DNA from: Blastocatellia bacterium
GTDB lineage: Bacteria; Acidobacteriota; Blastocatellia; Pyrinomonadales; Pyrinomonadaceae
Reading direction: 5' to 3'
NCBI GenBank assembly: GCA_003488005.1
Contig: DNND01000140.1
Span: 1-40,610, forward strand
DNA: 40,610 bases
Shown here piece after piece: positions 1 through 7,875 of this stretch (position 1 is its first letter; each line of letters starts with the position of its first letter). Position numbers and translations under genes: made by a program. The notes below the pieces were generated by a model. The model was not told the DNA's origin, did no database searches, and was given only the letters and a program-made list of their open reading frames with translations.

Positions 1-185
1 GCTACCGCAGGCGGTACTGACTTCATGACACCAAGACTCCAAGTAGACGGACAACAACTAGATCTCCGAAGGAAAATACTCACCCCACCGGCGGTGGACT
101 AACGCCGCGATGTCGTTGCTCCAAAAAAAATGCGATTGCCGCGAACGCCAGCAATCGCGAAGTGGAATTGAGAATGTGAGCTGCC
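1..185. repeat. Intergenic stretch with REP-like hairpins
   Basis: This stretch lies downstream of the minus-strand tolC-like gene and shows no convincing coding region. Two short palindromic hairpins are visible: TACCGC-AG-GCGGTA at 3-16, and CCACCG-G-CGGTGG near 85-97. They have the look of dispersed intergenic palindromes. Either could act as a transcription end or be a passive repeat. The sequence does not decide between these. Confidence 0.4.
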
Positions 186-2087
186 TTACGGTGTGGTTGA
201 ATCAACCATCACGTTGTTGGCCCGCAACGTTGTCGAAGTCGCACGTTGCAAACTCGAACGCGCCTTGTTGTAATCCGTTTCCGCCCGCAACTCTTGATCG
301 CGTGCGTTCGCCAGTGCGTTTTCCCTCTGAAATAACAGGAAGGTCGTCGAACGCCCCACGGCATAGAGCCGTTGTTCGCCCTGGAGCTGAACTTCTGCGT
401 TCTCGCGCGCGGTTCGCGCTGTTACAACTCTGAGCCGCGCGGATTCAACTGCCTGCGCGGAATTGCGCACGTCAACCTCCGCTACCTGCTCCTGAGATCT
501 CATTGAAGCCTCAAGTTGGTCACGCTGGATTCGGGCGCCGGCAAGATTCGCGTTTGCCGTCTGGTTCCTGAGCGGAATTTGAATGGCCACACCCACACTA
601 ATGTTGCGCGTCGAGAAGCCAAAAAGATTGTTTAGATCCTGTCCGTAACCACCGACGAGATTTGCAGGCGGCGTCCCGGGACAAGTTTTTCCAATTGACG
701 CATCAGGTACGCAGCGCGAACCTGCAAGTCCGGTTGTCGCCAGTGTTGTTTGCAGATCAACCTGAGGCTTCGTCTGGTTCTTGAAAAACTGAACGTCGAG
801 ATCGTTGATCTCTCGCTGGATTCGCAACCGCTGCAGGTCTGGACGATTTTTGCGAGCTTCAGTGATCGCGCCATTCAAGTCCACCGGATTGAGGTCAACG
901 GTCGGCGTATCGGTGGGCGTGATCTGCGCAGACCATTCCGGACTGGTTGAGTCTTTGAGCATTAATTGTTTCAGAGTGTTCTCGGCGGTCGAAACGGTCT
1001 GAGTAGCAGTCAACAGTGCCGATTCGCGCGTAGCCATCTCGGTCAAAACTTCCGCCCGCTGAAGTGGCGCCACGACGCCGACCGAAATCTGCGCCTCAAC
1101 CACGCGCAAGTTTTCACGCGTCAGATTTAGATTCGCCAGTTGGATTTGCTGATCGCGCAAAGCAAATGCGAGGTCCCAATACGCGCTTTGCACCTGGGAA
1201 ATCACATCAATCGTGCGCTGCCGAAAATCGGCATCCGATTGTTCCAGCCGCTTCTTCTGAACCCTGATCTGATGGCGATTGCTATCAACCGAGCGATTGC
1301 GCCAAAGCGGCTGAGTAAACGAGAGCGCCAGATTCGAAGCATAGATAGGATTCAAAGTGCTGCTCGTCGCGTTTGTGACCGTCTTGGTGTTTGCGAAACT
1401 AAGTTGGTACTGCCCGCCGCCATAGCTAAACGCTTTGCTTATTGTTGGGCTCAACGTATAGACAGTTTGCGAGGTTGTTCCGGTGCTTGTCGCGCCGCTG
1501 AAAATACTCGTTTGCGGTGTAATGCGTTTATCGTATTGCGGCGTGATGCTGAAAATTGGATCGTACACTCCCTCGAGCGAACGCAGTTGCGTTTCGGCAA
1601 AGCGCACATCATCGCGCGATACCTCGATGTCGTTGTTGTTTTGCAGGGCCCGCTTGATGGCATCGTTGAGGGACAACGCAATCGTGTTGTTGCTGTTCAC
1701 GCCCAGACGCGTGAGATTCGGCAGCGGTGGCAGTGGCCTTTGTTCGACTGTGGGAAATAACGGTGTAGGCGGCTCTTCTGTGGTCGAACCTTCCGGCGCC
1801 GGAGTTGGTAGCGGTAACGGCTGTTGCTGCGGGGTGGTTATTACACCGGGCACGACAGGTTGGATACCGGGCGCAGTGGGCGGTACTGCCGGAGGAGTTT
1901 GCGGCGCCGGCTGTTGCGTGGCTGGCGGAGCCGTCGGATTTTGAGTCTCCGGGCCGGGCGGCGTCGCCGCGTTTGGCGTTGGACTCGCCGACGGCACCTG
2001 CGCCCAACTGGCTACGGCTGTGGCTGCAATAAAAAGTGCGCAGCATAGCAGCCTGTTGATATGACTACGAGAAACGAGAATCGACAT
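186..2087 (-). CDS. TolC-family outer membrane efflux protein
   Basis: This 633-residue protein is predicted to be the outer-membrane channel of a tripartite efflux or type I secretion system. Residues 1-30 form a signal peptide ending near SWAQ. A Pro/Thr/Ala-rich linker follows to about residue 110. The rest has two copies of the outer-membrane efflux (OEP) repeat, with long amphipathic helices such as LSLNDAIKRALQNNNDIEVS and a second copy after DLNGAITEARKNRPDLQRLR. The start is ATG 2087 because AAGGAG lies nine bases upstream; an in-frame TTG at 2105 overlaps that ribosome site. No inner-membrane or adaptor partner is visible in the window, so the exported substrate is unknown. The proline-rich N-terminal extension is longer than in Escherichia coli TolC and is probably a periplasmic spacer. 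The family call is secure; the substrate is not. Confidence 0.9.
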   Translation of the reverse strand: MSILVSRSHINRLLCCALFIAATAVASWAQVPSASPTPNAATPPGPETQNPTAPPATQQPAPQTPPAVPPTAPGIQPVVPGVITTPQQQPLPLPTPAPEGSTTEEPPTPLFPTVEQRPLPPLPNLTRLGVNSNNTIALSLNDAIKRALQNNNDIEVSRDDVRFAETQLRSLEGVYDPIFSITPQYDKRITPQTSIFSGATSTGTTSQTVYTLSPTISKAFSYGGGQYQLSFANTKTVTNATSSTLNPIYASNLALSFTQPLWRNRSVDSNRHQIRVQKKRLEQSDADFRQRTIDVISQVQSAYWDLAFALRDQQIQLANLNLTRENLRVVEAQISVGVVAPLQRAEVLTEMATRESALLTATQTVSTAENTLKQLMLKDSTSPEWSAQITPTDTPTVDLNPVDLNGAITEARKNRPDLQRLRIQREINDLDVQFFKNQTKPQVDLQTTLATTGLAGSRCVPDASIGKTCPGTPPANLVGGYGQDLNNLFGFSTRNISVGVAIQIPLRNQTANANLAGARIQRDQLEASMRSQEQVAEVDVRNSAQAVESARLRVVTARTARENAEVQLQGEQRLYAVGRSTTFLLFQRENALANARDQELRAETDYNKARSSLQRATSTTLRANNVMVDSTTP

Positions 2088-2394
2088 TACAGCAAACTCC
2101 TTCAAATGACGCTTATTGGATCACCGGGTACTGAACACACTGTTACCAAACAAGTCTCGTGCGATCAAGTCTTTACTACGCTATTTTGTTGAAAGCAGTT
2201 TCAAAAAGATGAGAAGAACCGTGGCTTGACACTGCCAAGCTGCGCCGCATAATCTTGCTCTTCTTTACTCAAGCGCAAGTTTCTGTCGCTGTATCACAGG
2301 CCTGGTCTAGTAGCACAGACTTTTTGGTCTGTGTGAGCGAGAAGACACGGGCTGAAGCCTGTGCCACTAATAAATTCGTAGGAGGGTTTTGCAA
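2088..2394. repeat. Divergent intergenic region with two REP-like hairpins
   Basis: About 300 bases separate the divergent tolC-like gene and gap, so promoters for both should lie here. I could not pick a convincing -35/-10 pair. Two hairpins stand next to each other: CACAGAC/GTCTGTG at 2314-2333, and CACGGGCT/AGCCTGTG at 2346-2363. They look like dispersed intergenic palindromes. A strong ribosome site, AGGAGGG, lies at 2380-2386 just upstream of gap. Confidence 0.45.
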
Positions 2395-3402
2395 ATGGCG
2401 GTAAAGGTGGGCATCAATGGCTTCGGTCGCATTGGCCGGAATATCTATCGGACTTCGATCGGCGATCCGGATATCGACATCGTGGCTGTCAACGATCTGA
2501 CGGACACCAAGACGCTTGCGTATCTGCTGAAGTATGACTCCGTTTTGGGCAATCTGGATCACGAGATCTCGACAACTGAAAACGGAATCAAAGTCGAAAA
2601 CGACGAGTTTCAGGTTTTCTCGCAGAGAGATCCGGCGGCAATTGATTGGAGCTCGGTGGGTGCAGAGATTGTTGTTGAATCAACCGGAATATTTACCAAG
2701 GCGGAGGACGCGAAGAAACATCTGCGTGGCTCGGTAAAGAAAGTGATCATCTCAGCGCCCGCCAAAAACGAGGACATCACGATCGTTCTCGGTGTGAATG
2801 AAGAGAAGTACGACAAGGCCGCCCACAACATTATTTCCAACGCTTCATGTACGACAAACTGTCTGGCGCCGGTGGCGAAAGTGATTCACGAAAAGTTTGG
2901 CATCAAGTCGGCGCAGATGACGACAATCCACTCGTACACAAATGACCAGCAACTGTTGGATCTGCCGCATAAAGATTTGCGCCGCGCACGTGCCGCAGCA
3001 CTTTCGATGATTCCAACTTCAACTGGCGCGGCCAAGGCCGTGGCGCTGGTGCTGCCGGAGTTGAAAGGAAAGTTTGACGGCATCTCGGTGCGCGTGCCGA
3101 CCCCCAATGTCTCTTTAGTCGACGTGGTGATGGACGTTGAGAAGGAAACCAGCACCGAAGAAGTGAACCGCGCGCTGAAAGACGCGGCGAATGGAGAGTT
3201 GCGTGGCATTCTCGCGTTTTCAGAAGAGCCGCTGGTTTCGATCGACTTCAAGCGCAACTCAAACTCGTCGATCGTCGATGCTGAGTACACCAAGGTTATC
3301 AATGGCCACTTGGTGAAGGTGCTCTCGTGGTACGACAACGAGTGGGGTTATTCCTGCCGCGTGCGCGATCTGATCAAATACATCGCGAGTAAAGGCTTAT
3401 GA
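2395..3402 (+). CDS. gap: Glyceraldehyde-3-phosphate dehydrogenase, type I
   Basis: This cytoplasmic glycolytic enzyme converts glyceraldehyde 3-phosphate to 1,3-bisphosphoglycerate with NAD. The protein has 335 residues, the normal length. Its N-terminal Rossmann fold carries the dinucleotide motif INGFGRIGR, and the catalytic block SNASCTTNC has the nucleophile Cys152, paired with His179 in the segment TTIHSYTNDQ. The start is ATG 2395, eight bases after AGGAGGG. A TTG at 2389 is also in frame but sits too close to the ribosome site. The sequence NDLTD after the second strand suits NAD rather than NADP preference, which is an inference. It is followed by pgk, as in many bacteria, but a small four-helix-bundle gene framed by inverted repeats has been placed between them. 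Confidence 0.97.
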   Translation: MAVKVGINGFGRIGRNIYRTSIGDPDIDIVAVNDLTDTKTLAYLLKYDSVLGNLDHEISTTENGIKVENDEFQVFSQRDPAAIDWSSVGAEIVVESTGIFTKAEDAKKHLRGSVKKVIISAPAKNEDITIVLGVNEEKYDKAAHNIISNASCTTNCLAPVAKVIHEKFGIKSAQMTTIHSYTNDQQLLDLPHKDLRRARAAALSMIPTSTGAAKAVALVLPELKGKFDGISVRVPTPNVSLVDVVMDVEKETSTEEVNRALKDAANGELRGILAFSEEPLVSIDFKRNSNSSIVDAEYTKVINGHLVKVLSWYDNEWGYSCRVRDLIKYIASKGL

Positions 3403-3415
3403 GTACTGAGCAATG

Positions 3416-3439
3416 AGCAATGAGTGCTGAGCAATGAGT
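3416..3439 (+). repeat. Left arm of perfect 24-nt inverted repeat
   Basis: This arm reads AGCAATGAGTGCTG followed by AGCAATGAGT. Its exact reverse complement lies at 3900-3923. It is preceded by further GAGCAAT/GAGTACT words from 3400 onward. Confidence 0.9.
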
Positions 3440-3508
3440 TTAATGATTCGAAGCCGCCGCTGTAATAGATCAAACATCACCCTCAACTCTAAAAAACTGG
3501 AGGGCGTT

Positions 3509-3886
3509 GTGGCGAAGGTTGAAAGGTTTGAGGACTTAATCGCATGGCAGAAGGCGCGAAAGCTGACGGGACGAATTTACAAAACAACAAGTCAAGGCAA
3601 CTTCGCCCGCGATTTTAATCTGAAGGATCAAATTCGACGAGCGGCGGTTTCAATCATGTCCAACGTCGCCGAAGGATTTGAAAGAAATAGCGCAGCGGAC
3701 TTTCATCGCTTTCTCGTAATGGCTAAAGGATCGTGTGCTGAATTGCGGAACCAGCTCTATATTTCGTTGGACGTCGCACATATACCTACGGAAGAATTTG
3801 ACTCTCTCATGGCGGACGCCGTTGAAGTTGGAAGAATAATTGGAGGATTAAGGCCGTCTGTACAGCGCCGACGCACGACGCCATAG
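3509..3886 (+). CDS. Four-helix bundle protein (S23 / 23S rRNA intervening-sequence family)
   Basis: This 125-residue protein belongs to the four-helix-bundle family often labelled S23 ribosomal protein or IVP. The family signature is visible: VERFEDLIAWQKARKLTGRIY near the N-terminus, FARDFNLKDQIRRAAVSIMSNVAEGFER in the middle and FLVMAKGSCAELRNQLYISLDV in the third helix. I chose GTG 3509 because GGAGGG lies four bases upstream and homology begins at once. A longer reading from ATG 3434 would start inside the left inverted-repeat arm. The molecular role is not established; relatives are encoded in 23S rRNA inserts, and related bundles (Avd) serve diversity-generating retroelements. No reverse transcriptase is present here. 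Its position inside the gap-pgk spacer suggests a hitch-hiking insert rather than a glycolytic role. Confidence 0.85.
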   Translation: MAKVERFEDLIAWQKARKLTGRIYKTTSQGNFARDFNLKDQIRRAAVSIMSNVAEGFERNSAADFHRFLVMAKGSCAELRNQLYISLDVAHIPTEEFDSLMADAVEVGRIIGGLRPSVQRRRTTP

Positions 3887-3899
3887 CCCCCAATCTAAC

Positions 3900-3923
3900 A
3901 CTCATTGCTCAGCACTCATTGCT
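3900..3923 (-). repeat. Right arm of perfect 24-nt inverted repeat
   Basis: This is the exact reverse complement of 3416-3439. It is followed by TAGCACTATA and then the pgk ATG, so the arm occupies the place where a pgk ribosome binding site would be expected. Confidence 0.9.
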
Positions 3924-3933
3924 TAGCACTATA

Positions 3934-5148
3934 ATGACCAAACTCTCGATTAAAGACCTCGACCTAAAAGGTAAACGCGTCTTCGTTCGCGTCGACTTCA
4001 ATGTGCCGATTAAGGACGGCAAAGTTGACGACGACACGCGCATCCGCGCCGCGCTGCCTACGATCAACTATGCAATCAAGCATGACGCGCGCGTAATTCT
4101 TGCGTCGCACCTGGGACGGCCCAAAGGCGAGCGCGTCGAGAAGTACAGCCTGGCCCCAGTCGCGCAACATCTCGCCCACCTCTTGAGCATTCCCGTCGCA
4201 TTTGCAGAAGACTGTATTGGGGAAGAAGCCGATATCAATGTGAAGACAATGCAGGATGGCGACGTGCTCTTGCTTGAAAATCTGCGCTTCCACAAGGAAG
4301 AAGAGAAAAATGACGACACCTTTTCGCAGCAGCTAGCCAGTCTTTGTGATGGAATCTATGTCAACGACGCGTTTGGCGCTGCTCATCGCGCGCACGCATC
4401 GACCGTTGGAATTACAAAGCACGTACAGCAAGCCGCCGCCGGATTGTTGATGCAGAAGGAACTGGAGTATCTCGGTCGGGTAATCACACATCCCGAACAT
4501 CCTTTCGTTGCCATCCTCGGCGGCGCAAAAGTTTCCGACAAGATTCCGGTAATCAATGCGCTCATCGATCGCAAGGTCGACAAGATTCTGATTGGCGGCG
4601 CCATGGCCTACACTTTTTTCAAGGCGCAGGGTTTTACTGTCGGCAAGTCGCTGGTCGAAAACGAAATGATGCCGACCGCGTTGGAAATCATGAAGCGAGC
4701 GGAAGCTGAAGGTGTGGAATTACTCTTGCCAACCGATCACCAGGTCGTTGACAGCTACGAACCAATCAAAGGCGACAAGATTGTTGCCAAGACTATTCCG
4801 GTTGAGTTCACCAATGCGGGCCACGCCGGCATGGATATTGGCGTGGAGACTATCTCGCACTTCACGAACGCATTGAGCGACGCGCGCACCATCATCTGGA
4901 ATGGACCGATGGGAGTTTTTGAAGAGCCGCCCTTCAACGAAGGAACGATCGGTATCGCTCGCGCAGTTGCCGAAGCCGCTGATCGCGGCGCCACGGTTAT
5001 CGTCGGCGGTGGTGATTCGGTTGCAGCCGTTTCCCAGGCCGGCGTCGCCGATCGCATTACCCACATTTCCACCGGCGGTGGCGCAACACTCGAGTTTTTG
5101 GCTGGCGAGGAGTTGCCGGGCGTTACAGCCCTCACCAATAAAGCGTGA
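3934..5148 (+). CDS. pgk: Phosphoglycerate kinase
   Basis: This cytoplasmic glycolytic kinase transfers phosphate from 1,3-bisphosphoglycerate to ADP. At 404 residues it has the usual length. The N-terminal substrate domain shows the family signature RVFVRVDFNVPI and the basic patch ASHLGRPKG. The C-terminal nucleotide domain has GGAKVSDKIPVI and the glycine loop GGGDSVAAV followed by STGGGATLE. ATG 3934 is chosen because the protein begins MTKLSIKDLDLKGK, as is normal. A TTG at 3919 is in frame but lies within the inverted repeat. No Shine-Dalgarno sequence precedes ATG 3934, since the repeat arm runs almost up to it. Translation may therefore depend on the upstream transcript structure. Confidence 0.96.
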   Translation: MTKLSIKDLDLKGKRVFVRVDFNVPIKDGKVDDDTRIRAALPTINYAIKHDARVILASHLGRPKGERVEKYSLAPVAQHLAHLLSIPVAFAEDCIGEEADINVKTMQDGDVLLLENLRFHKEEEKNDDTFSQQLASLCDGIYVNDAFGAAHRAHASTVGITKHVQQAAAGLLMQKELEYLGRVITHPEHPFVAILGGAKVSDKIPVINALIDRKVDKILIGGAMAYTFFKAQGFTVGKSLVENEMMPTALEIMKRAEAEGVELLLPTDHQVVDSYEPIKGDKIVAKTIPVEFTNAGHAGMDIGVETISHFTNALSDARTIIWNGPMGVFEEPPFNEGTIGIARAVAEAADRGATVIVGGGDSVAAVSQAGVADRITHISTGGGATLEFLAGEELPGVTALTNKA

Positions 5149-5169
5149 CGCAAATGAGTTAATCGTCCG

Positions 5170-5305
5170 CCTTTGGAGTGCGGCGGCCTGGCGCCGCTTT
5201 GGCCCGTGTAACGGTGCGGGCAACCTCCAGTGTGACTTTCAATTAATTGTAATCAGTTTCGCTGAGCAAAGGCCAAAAGCGCCGCCGGCCGGCGCACTCC
5301 AAAAA
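5170..5305. repeat. Imperfect long inverted repeat (GC-rich) after pgk
   Basis: The left arm 5171-5203 (ctttggagtgcggcggcc...ctttggc) and the right arm 5271-5305 (ggccaaaagcgcc...actccaaaaa) are near reverse complements, separated by about 67 bases. The unit lies between pgk and the metal-handling block. It resembles a dispersed REP/BIME-like palindrome and could also serve as a transcription terminator, because the right arm ends in AAAAA on this strand (and the left arm begins after CCGCCTTT). Confidence 0.6.
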
Positions 5306-5343
5306 GTTCTTGTTTATTAAATCTCGAGGGTTGACGTTCGACA

Positions 5344-6936
5344 ATGAGCATCGTTCGATTAGTTATTGCAGCGACACTGTTCACGCTTGGTTGCGTCGCT
5401 CCGGCGGCGGGTAAGCCATGGCGGGGAATCGTGCCGCTACGTTCGACGCGAGCCAACGTTGAAGCACTTCTGGGCACACCTCAAACTGGAACGCGCAACG
5501 TTTACAAGACCGAAACCGAAACGGTTACGGTCGCTTATGCAGAGACGCCATGCACTTACGGATGGCAAGTGCCAATCGATACGGTCATCAGCTTGTTGGT
5601 GTCTCCGAAGAATCCGTTAAAGCTCGCCGACGTGAAACTGGACGAATCGAAATACGAGAAGCGTAAAGACAACCATCTCGAAAATGTCTACTACTACGTT
5701 AACCAGAACGAGGGCATAAATTGGACCGTGGACACGGGCCAGGGTATCGCGACGACTTTCGAATACTATCCTTCAGACAAAGACGCCCCTCTGAAATGTT
5801 CGTTGAAAAATGGTGTCGTGGCGCTAACGCCGAAGTCCAGCCCACCGGCAGTCACTCGCCCGACGAAAAAGAAGCGGGCTCGGGCTCGAAAGCAACAGGC
5901 AACATATTCCTGTCCAATGGATCCTGACGTAGTTTCTTCCGAGCCGGGCTTTTGCCACCGTTGCGGCATGAGGTTGCGTCGTGTAGCGACTGTCGCGCCG
6001 CAACCAGCAACGACAACCAGCGCAAAACCGTGGCCTCAACTTTCCACTCGCGACCGACTCTTAGCCATGGAGCAGCTCGCTCCGTCAGACGAATACACTT
6101 GCCTGATGCATCCGGATGTCCACGAGTCGCAGTCGGGACTCTGTCCAAAATGCGGTATGCCATTGGTCAAGGTCGAACCTTCGGTGCGCGGGGAATACAA
6201 GTTTCTCCTGACTTCCGAACCGGAAAGACCTCGCGCCGGTGAACCCGTGCGATTGCATTTCACGATATCTAATCCCGAATCCGGGGAACGCGTGAAAGAT
6301 TTCGTGATCACTCACGAAAAACTTATTCACCTTTTCATCGTTAGTCAGGACCTGTCGGAATATCAGCACATTCATCCGCAGCTTGAAGCTGATGGCACGT
6401 TTTCGGTGGCGACTACTCTGCCGCGCGCGGGCTTGTACAAACTTCATGCGGATTTTTTCCCGATGGGCGGTTTGCCACAACTAATTCATCGCGAATTGGT
6501 AACTGCCGGTTACACGCTAAATGCGTCTTCGAGTTTGCCGGCGCTTACGCCTGACGCGAGACTCGTCAAAACGATCGATAGCATGAAGATAACTCTTGAA
6601 CCCGGCGGGCCTTTAGTTGCCGGCACTTTGATTCCGCTGACTTATCGTCTTGTTGATTCCATAACCGGGGAAGCCGTGCGAGATCTTGAACCATACCTGG
6701 GAGCTTGGGGCCACACGCTAATCTTGAACGCCGATCAATCCGAATATCTGCATACTCATCCGTCTGAAATGTTGCCCAGCGGTGGCCACGCCGGCTTGCG
6801 CGGTGGACCAAACGTGGACTTCAAGGCAATGTTTCCAGCAGCCGGCGAATATCGCATCTGGACTCAGTTTCAACGTGCCGGTAAGGTGAGCACGGTTTTT
6901 TTCACGGTGCGAGTTAAGGCTGAGAAGCAACTATGA
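5344..6936 (+). CDS. Exported protein with two heavy-metal-binding motifs and a YtkA/cupredoxin-like C-terminus
   Basis: This 530-residue protein has a signal peptide at about residues 1-23. Residues 24-160 carry a domain beginning PWRGIVPLRSTRANVEALLG, which I know only as a recurrent acidobacterial module. Two heavy-metal-binding motifs follow, each with the layout YxC-M-x-PxV...G-x-C-x-x-CGM: residues 188-214 (YSCPMDPDV...CHRCGM) and 251-277 (YTCLMHPDV...CPKCGM). From about residue 283 the chain is beta-rich with histidine-containing stretches such as YQHIHPQ and YLHTHPS, like periplasmic YtkA- or FixH-type domains near copper transporters. A role in periplasmic copper or other soft-metal binding is inferred from these motifs and from the CusF-like protein nearby. 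The start is ATG 5344; GAGGG lies about 12-15 bases upstream. Confidence 0.8.
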   Translation: MSIVRLVIAATLFTLGCVAPAAGKPWRGIVPLRSTRANVEALLGTPQTGTRNVYKTETETVTVAYAETPCTYGWQVPIDTVISLLVSPKNPLKLADVKLDESKYEKRKDNHLENVYYYVNQNEGINWTVDTGQGIATTFEYYPSDKDAPLKCSLKNGVVALTPKSSPPAVTRPTKKKRARARKQQATYSCPMDPDVVSSEPGFCHRCGMRLRRVATVAPQPATTTSAKPWPQLSTRDRLLAMEQLAPSDEYTCLMHPDVHESQSGLCPKCGMPLVKVEPSVRGEYKFLLTSEPERPRAGEPVRLHFTISNPESGERVKDFVITHEKLIHLFIVSQDLSEYQHIHPQLEADGTFSVATTLPRAGLYKLHADFFPMGGLPQLIHRELVTAGYTLNASSSLPALTPDARLVKTIDSMKITLEPGGPLVAGTLIPLTYRLVDSITGEAVRDLEPYLGAWGHTLILNADQSEYLHTHPSEMLPSGGHAGLRGGPNVDFKAMFPAAGEYRIWTQFQRAGKVSTVFFTVRVKAEKQL

Positions 6937-7038
6937 TTGTCCATTTACCGGCGACCTCCGAATTGCCGCTTTGCATTTCCTGGTGGTACAGTCGTGCCCC
7001 CCTTCATTTTTGATTCAAACTTATCTTGAGGACTGAAG

Positions 7039-7701
7039 GTGCTTCTTGTTAGCGCAACTCGGACCAGCTTGGCATTTCTGCCACGGGTCATTGTGGCTGC
7101 TGTCGTCGTGTTCGCGTTGCTTGCCGCGTTAATACCTTTCAGCTCCGCATCGGCAGGGCATCTTTGCACGATGGAGTGTTGCGCCGGACTAGCGGCGCAC
7201 GCTGCAGGTTCGTGCCACATGAACATGCAGCCGTCTGGCGAGGTCGCGGCAGTGGCGAAACCCGAGCAAGCGTCAGACAACCACTGTGGCTTCGCACAAG
7301 CCGACACGGGTGGAGTCGACGGAATTTCCGCGGGCGCAATGGGCATGAAAGATAGCGCCGGGTCGTCTCTCGACCTGGATGGCGTAACGATTGATGCGAG
7401 TGCTCATTGCAATAGCAGTTCGCAGTCGGAAGCTGTAAGCGCTTCTTCACAACACGATAATCCTCAGCCGGCCAGCTTCGGTGCGCAGTCATTTTCAAAG
7501 CCATGCCCTCCGGAATGCGGCACGGGTGCGTTAAGCTCCGGCGTACGTCCCTCACGGCACAGCGTCGCGCTCGCTTACAACGCGCGACCACGGCCACCAA
7601 CGCTTAGCCGAAAGCGCCAACACTTCAACAGCAATTTCTTAATAACTTCCACCTACTCTAAGCAGCTACGACCACGCGGCCCGCCAGCGTTTTCCTCCTG
7701 A
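7039..7701 (+). CDS. Cys/His-rich exported protein of unknown function
   Basis: This 220-residue protein is not one I recognise. It starts at GTG 7039 with GAGGA six bases upstream. A hydrophobic segment at about residues 14-37 (VIVAAVVVFALLAALIPFSS) is a signal peptide or membrane anchor. It is followed by a cluster rich in Cys, His and Met (HLCTMECCAG...SCHMNM) and further isolated Cys/His residues. The C-terminal 50 residues are basic. The cluster suggests binding of a soft metal in the periplasm, but that is inference. The TonB receptor coding region starts about 170 bases downstream on the same strand, so the two are likely co-transcribed. Acidobacteria and Bacteroidetes often place small Cys/His-rich proteins before metal-linked TonB receptors. 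Confidence 0.65.
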   Translation: MLLVSATRTSLAFLPRVIVAAVVVFALLAALIPFSSASAGHLCTMECCAGLAAHAAGSCHMNMQPSGEVAAVAKPEQASDNHCGFAQADTGGVDGISAGAMGMKDSAGSSLDLDGVTIDASAHCNSSSQSEAVSASSQHDNPQPASFGAQSFSKPCPPECGTGALSSGVRPSRHSVALAYNARPRPPTLSRKRQHFNSNFLITSTYSKQLRPRGPPAFSS

Positions 7702-7875
7702 TTACCTAAATATTTGTTGCGAGCACCAGCTCGGCCGACAAACGTGCGCGCGCATTTGATGCAGCGCAGTTATTCGGCTTTGGCTGTGCTGTTGTGTACT
7801 TGGTTGCACGCGCTGACTTTGACAAAGGAACAGCGCGAGGGCTCGCCTTTTTTTTCCACGAGAAAAGGAATCACC

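Larger units (their letters stand above)
3403..3931 (+). mobile_element. Candidate mini-element: four-helix-bundle gene framed by inverted repeats
   Basis: The whole gap-pgk spacer consists of a stuttering left arm (tgagtactgagcaatgag-type words), one small gene and a complementary right arm. Within the arms, 3416-3439 and 3900-3923 are perfect 24-nt inverted copies. The left arm begins directly at the gap stop codon and the right arm ends two or three bases before the pgk ATG. No transposase is present. Genes of this S23/IVP family are known as inserts in 23S rRNA intervening sequences. Proposing that this unit is mobile is an inference from its layout. Confidence 0.5.

Noticed and set aside
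1483..1944. Gly/Val-rich plus-strand reading frame inside the tolC-like gene
   Set aside because: It is the antisense reading of the proline-rich linker, with no ribosome site or family features.
3434..3886. Four-helix-bundle gene as Avd of a diversity-generating retroelement
   Set aside because: No reverse transcriptase or template/variable repeat pair is present, and the sequence fits the S23/IVP branch better.
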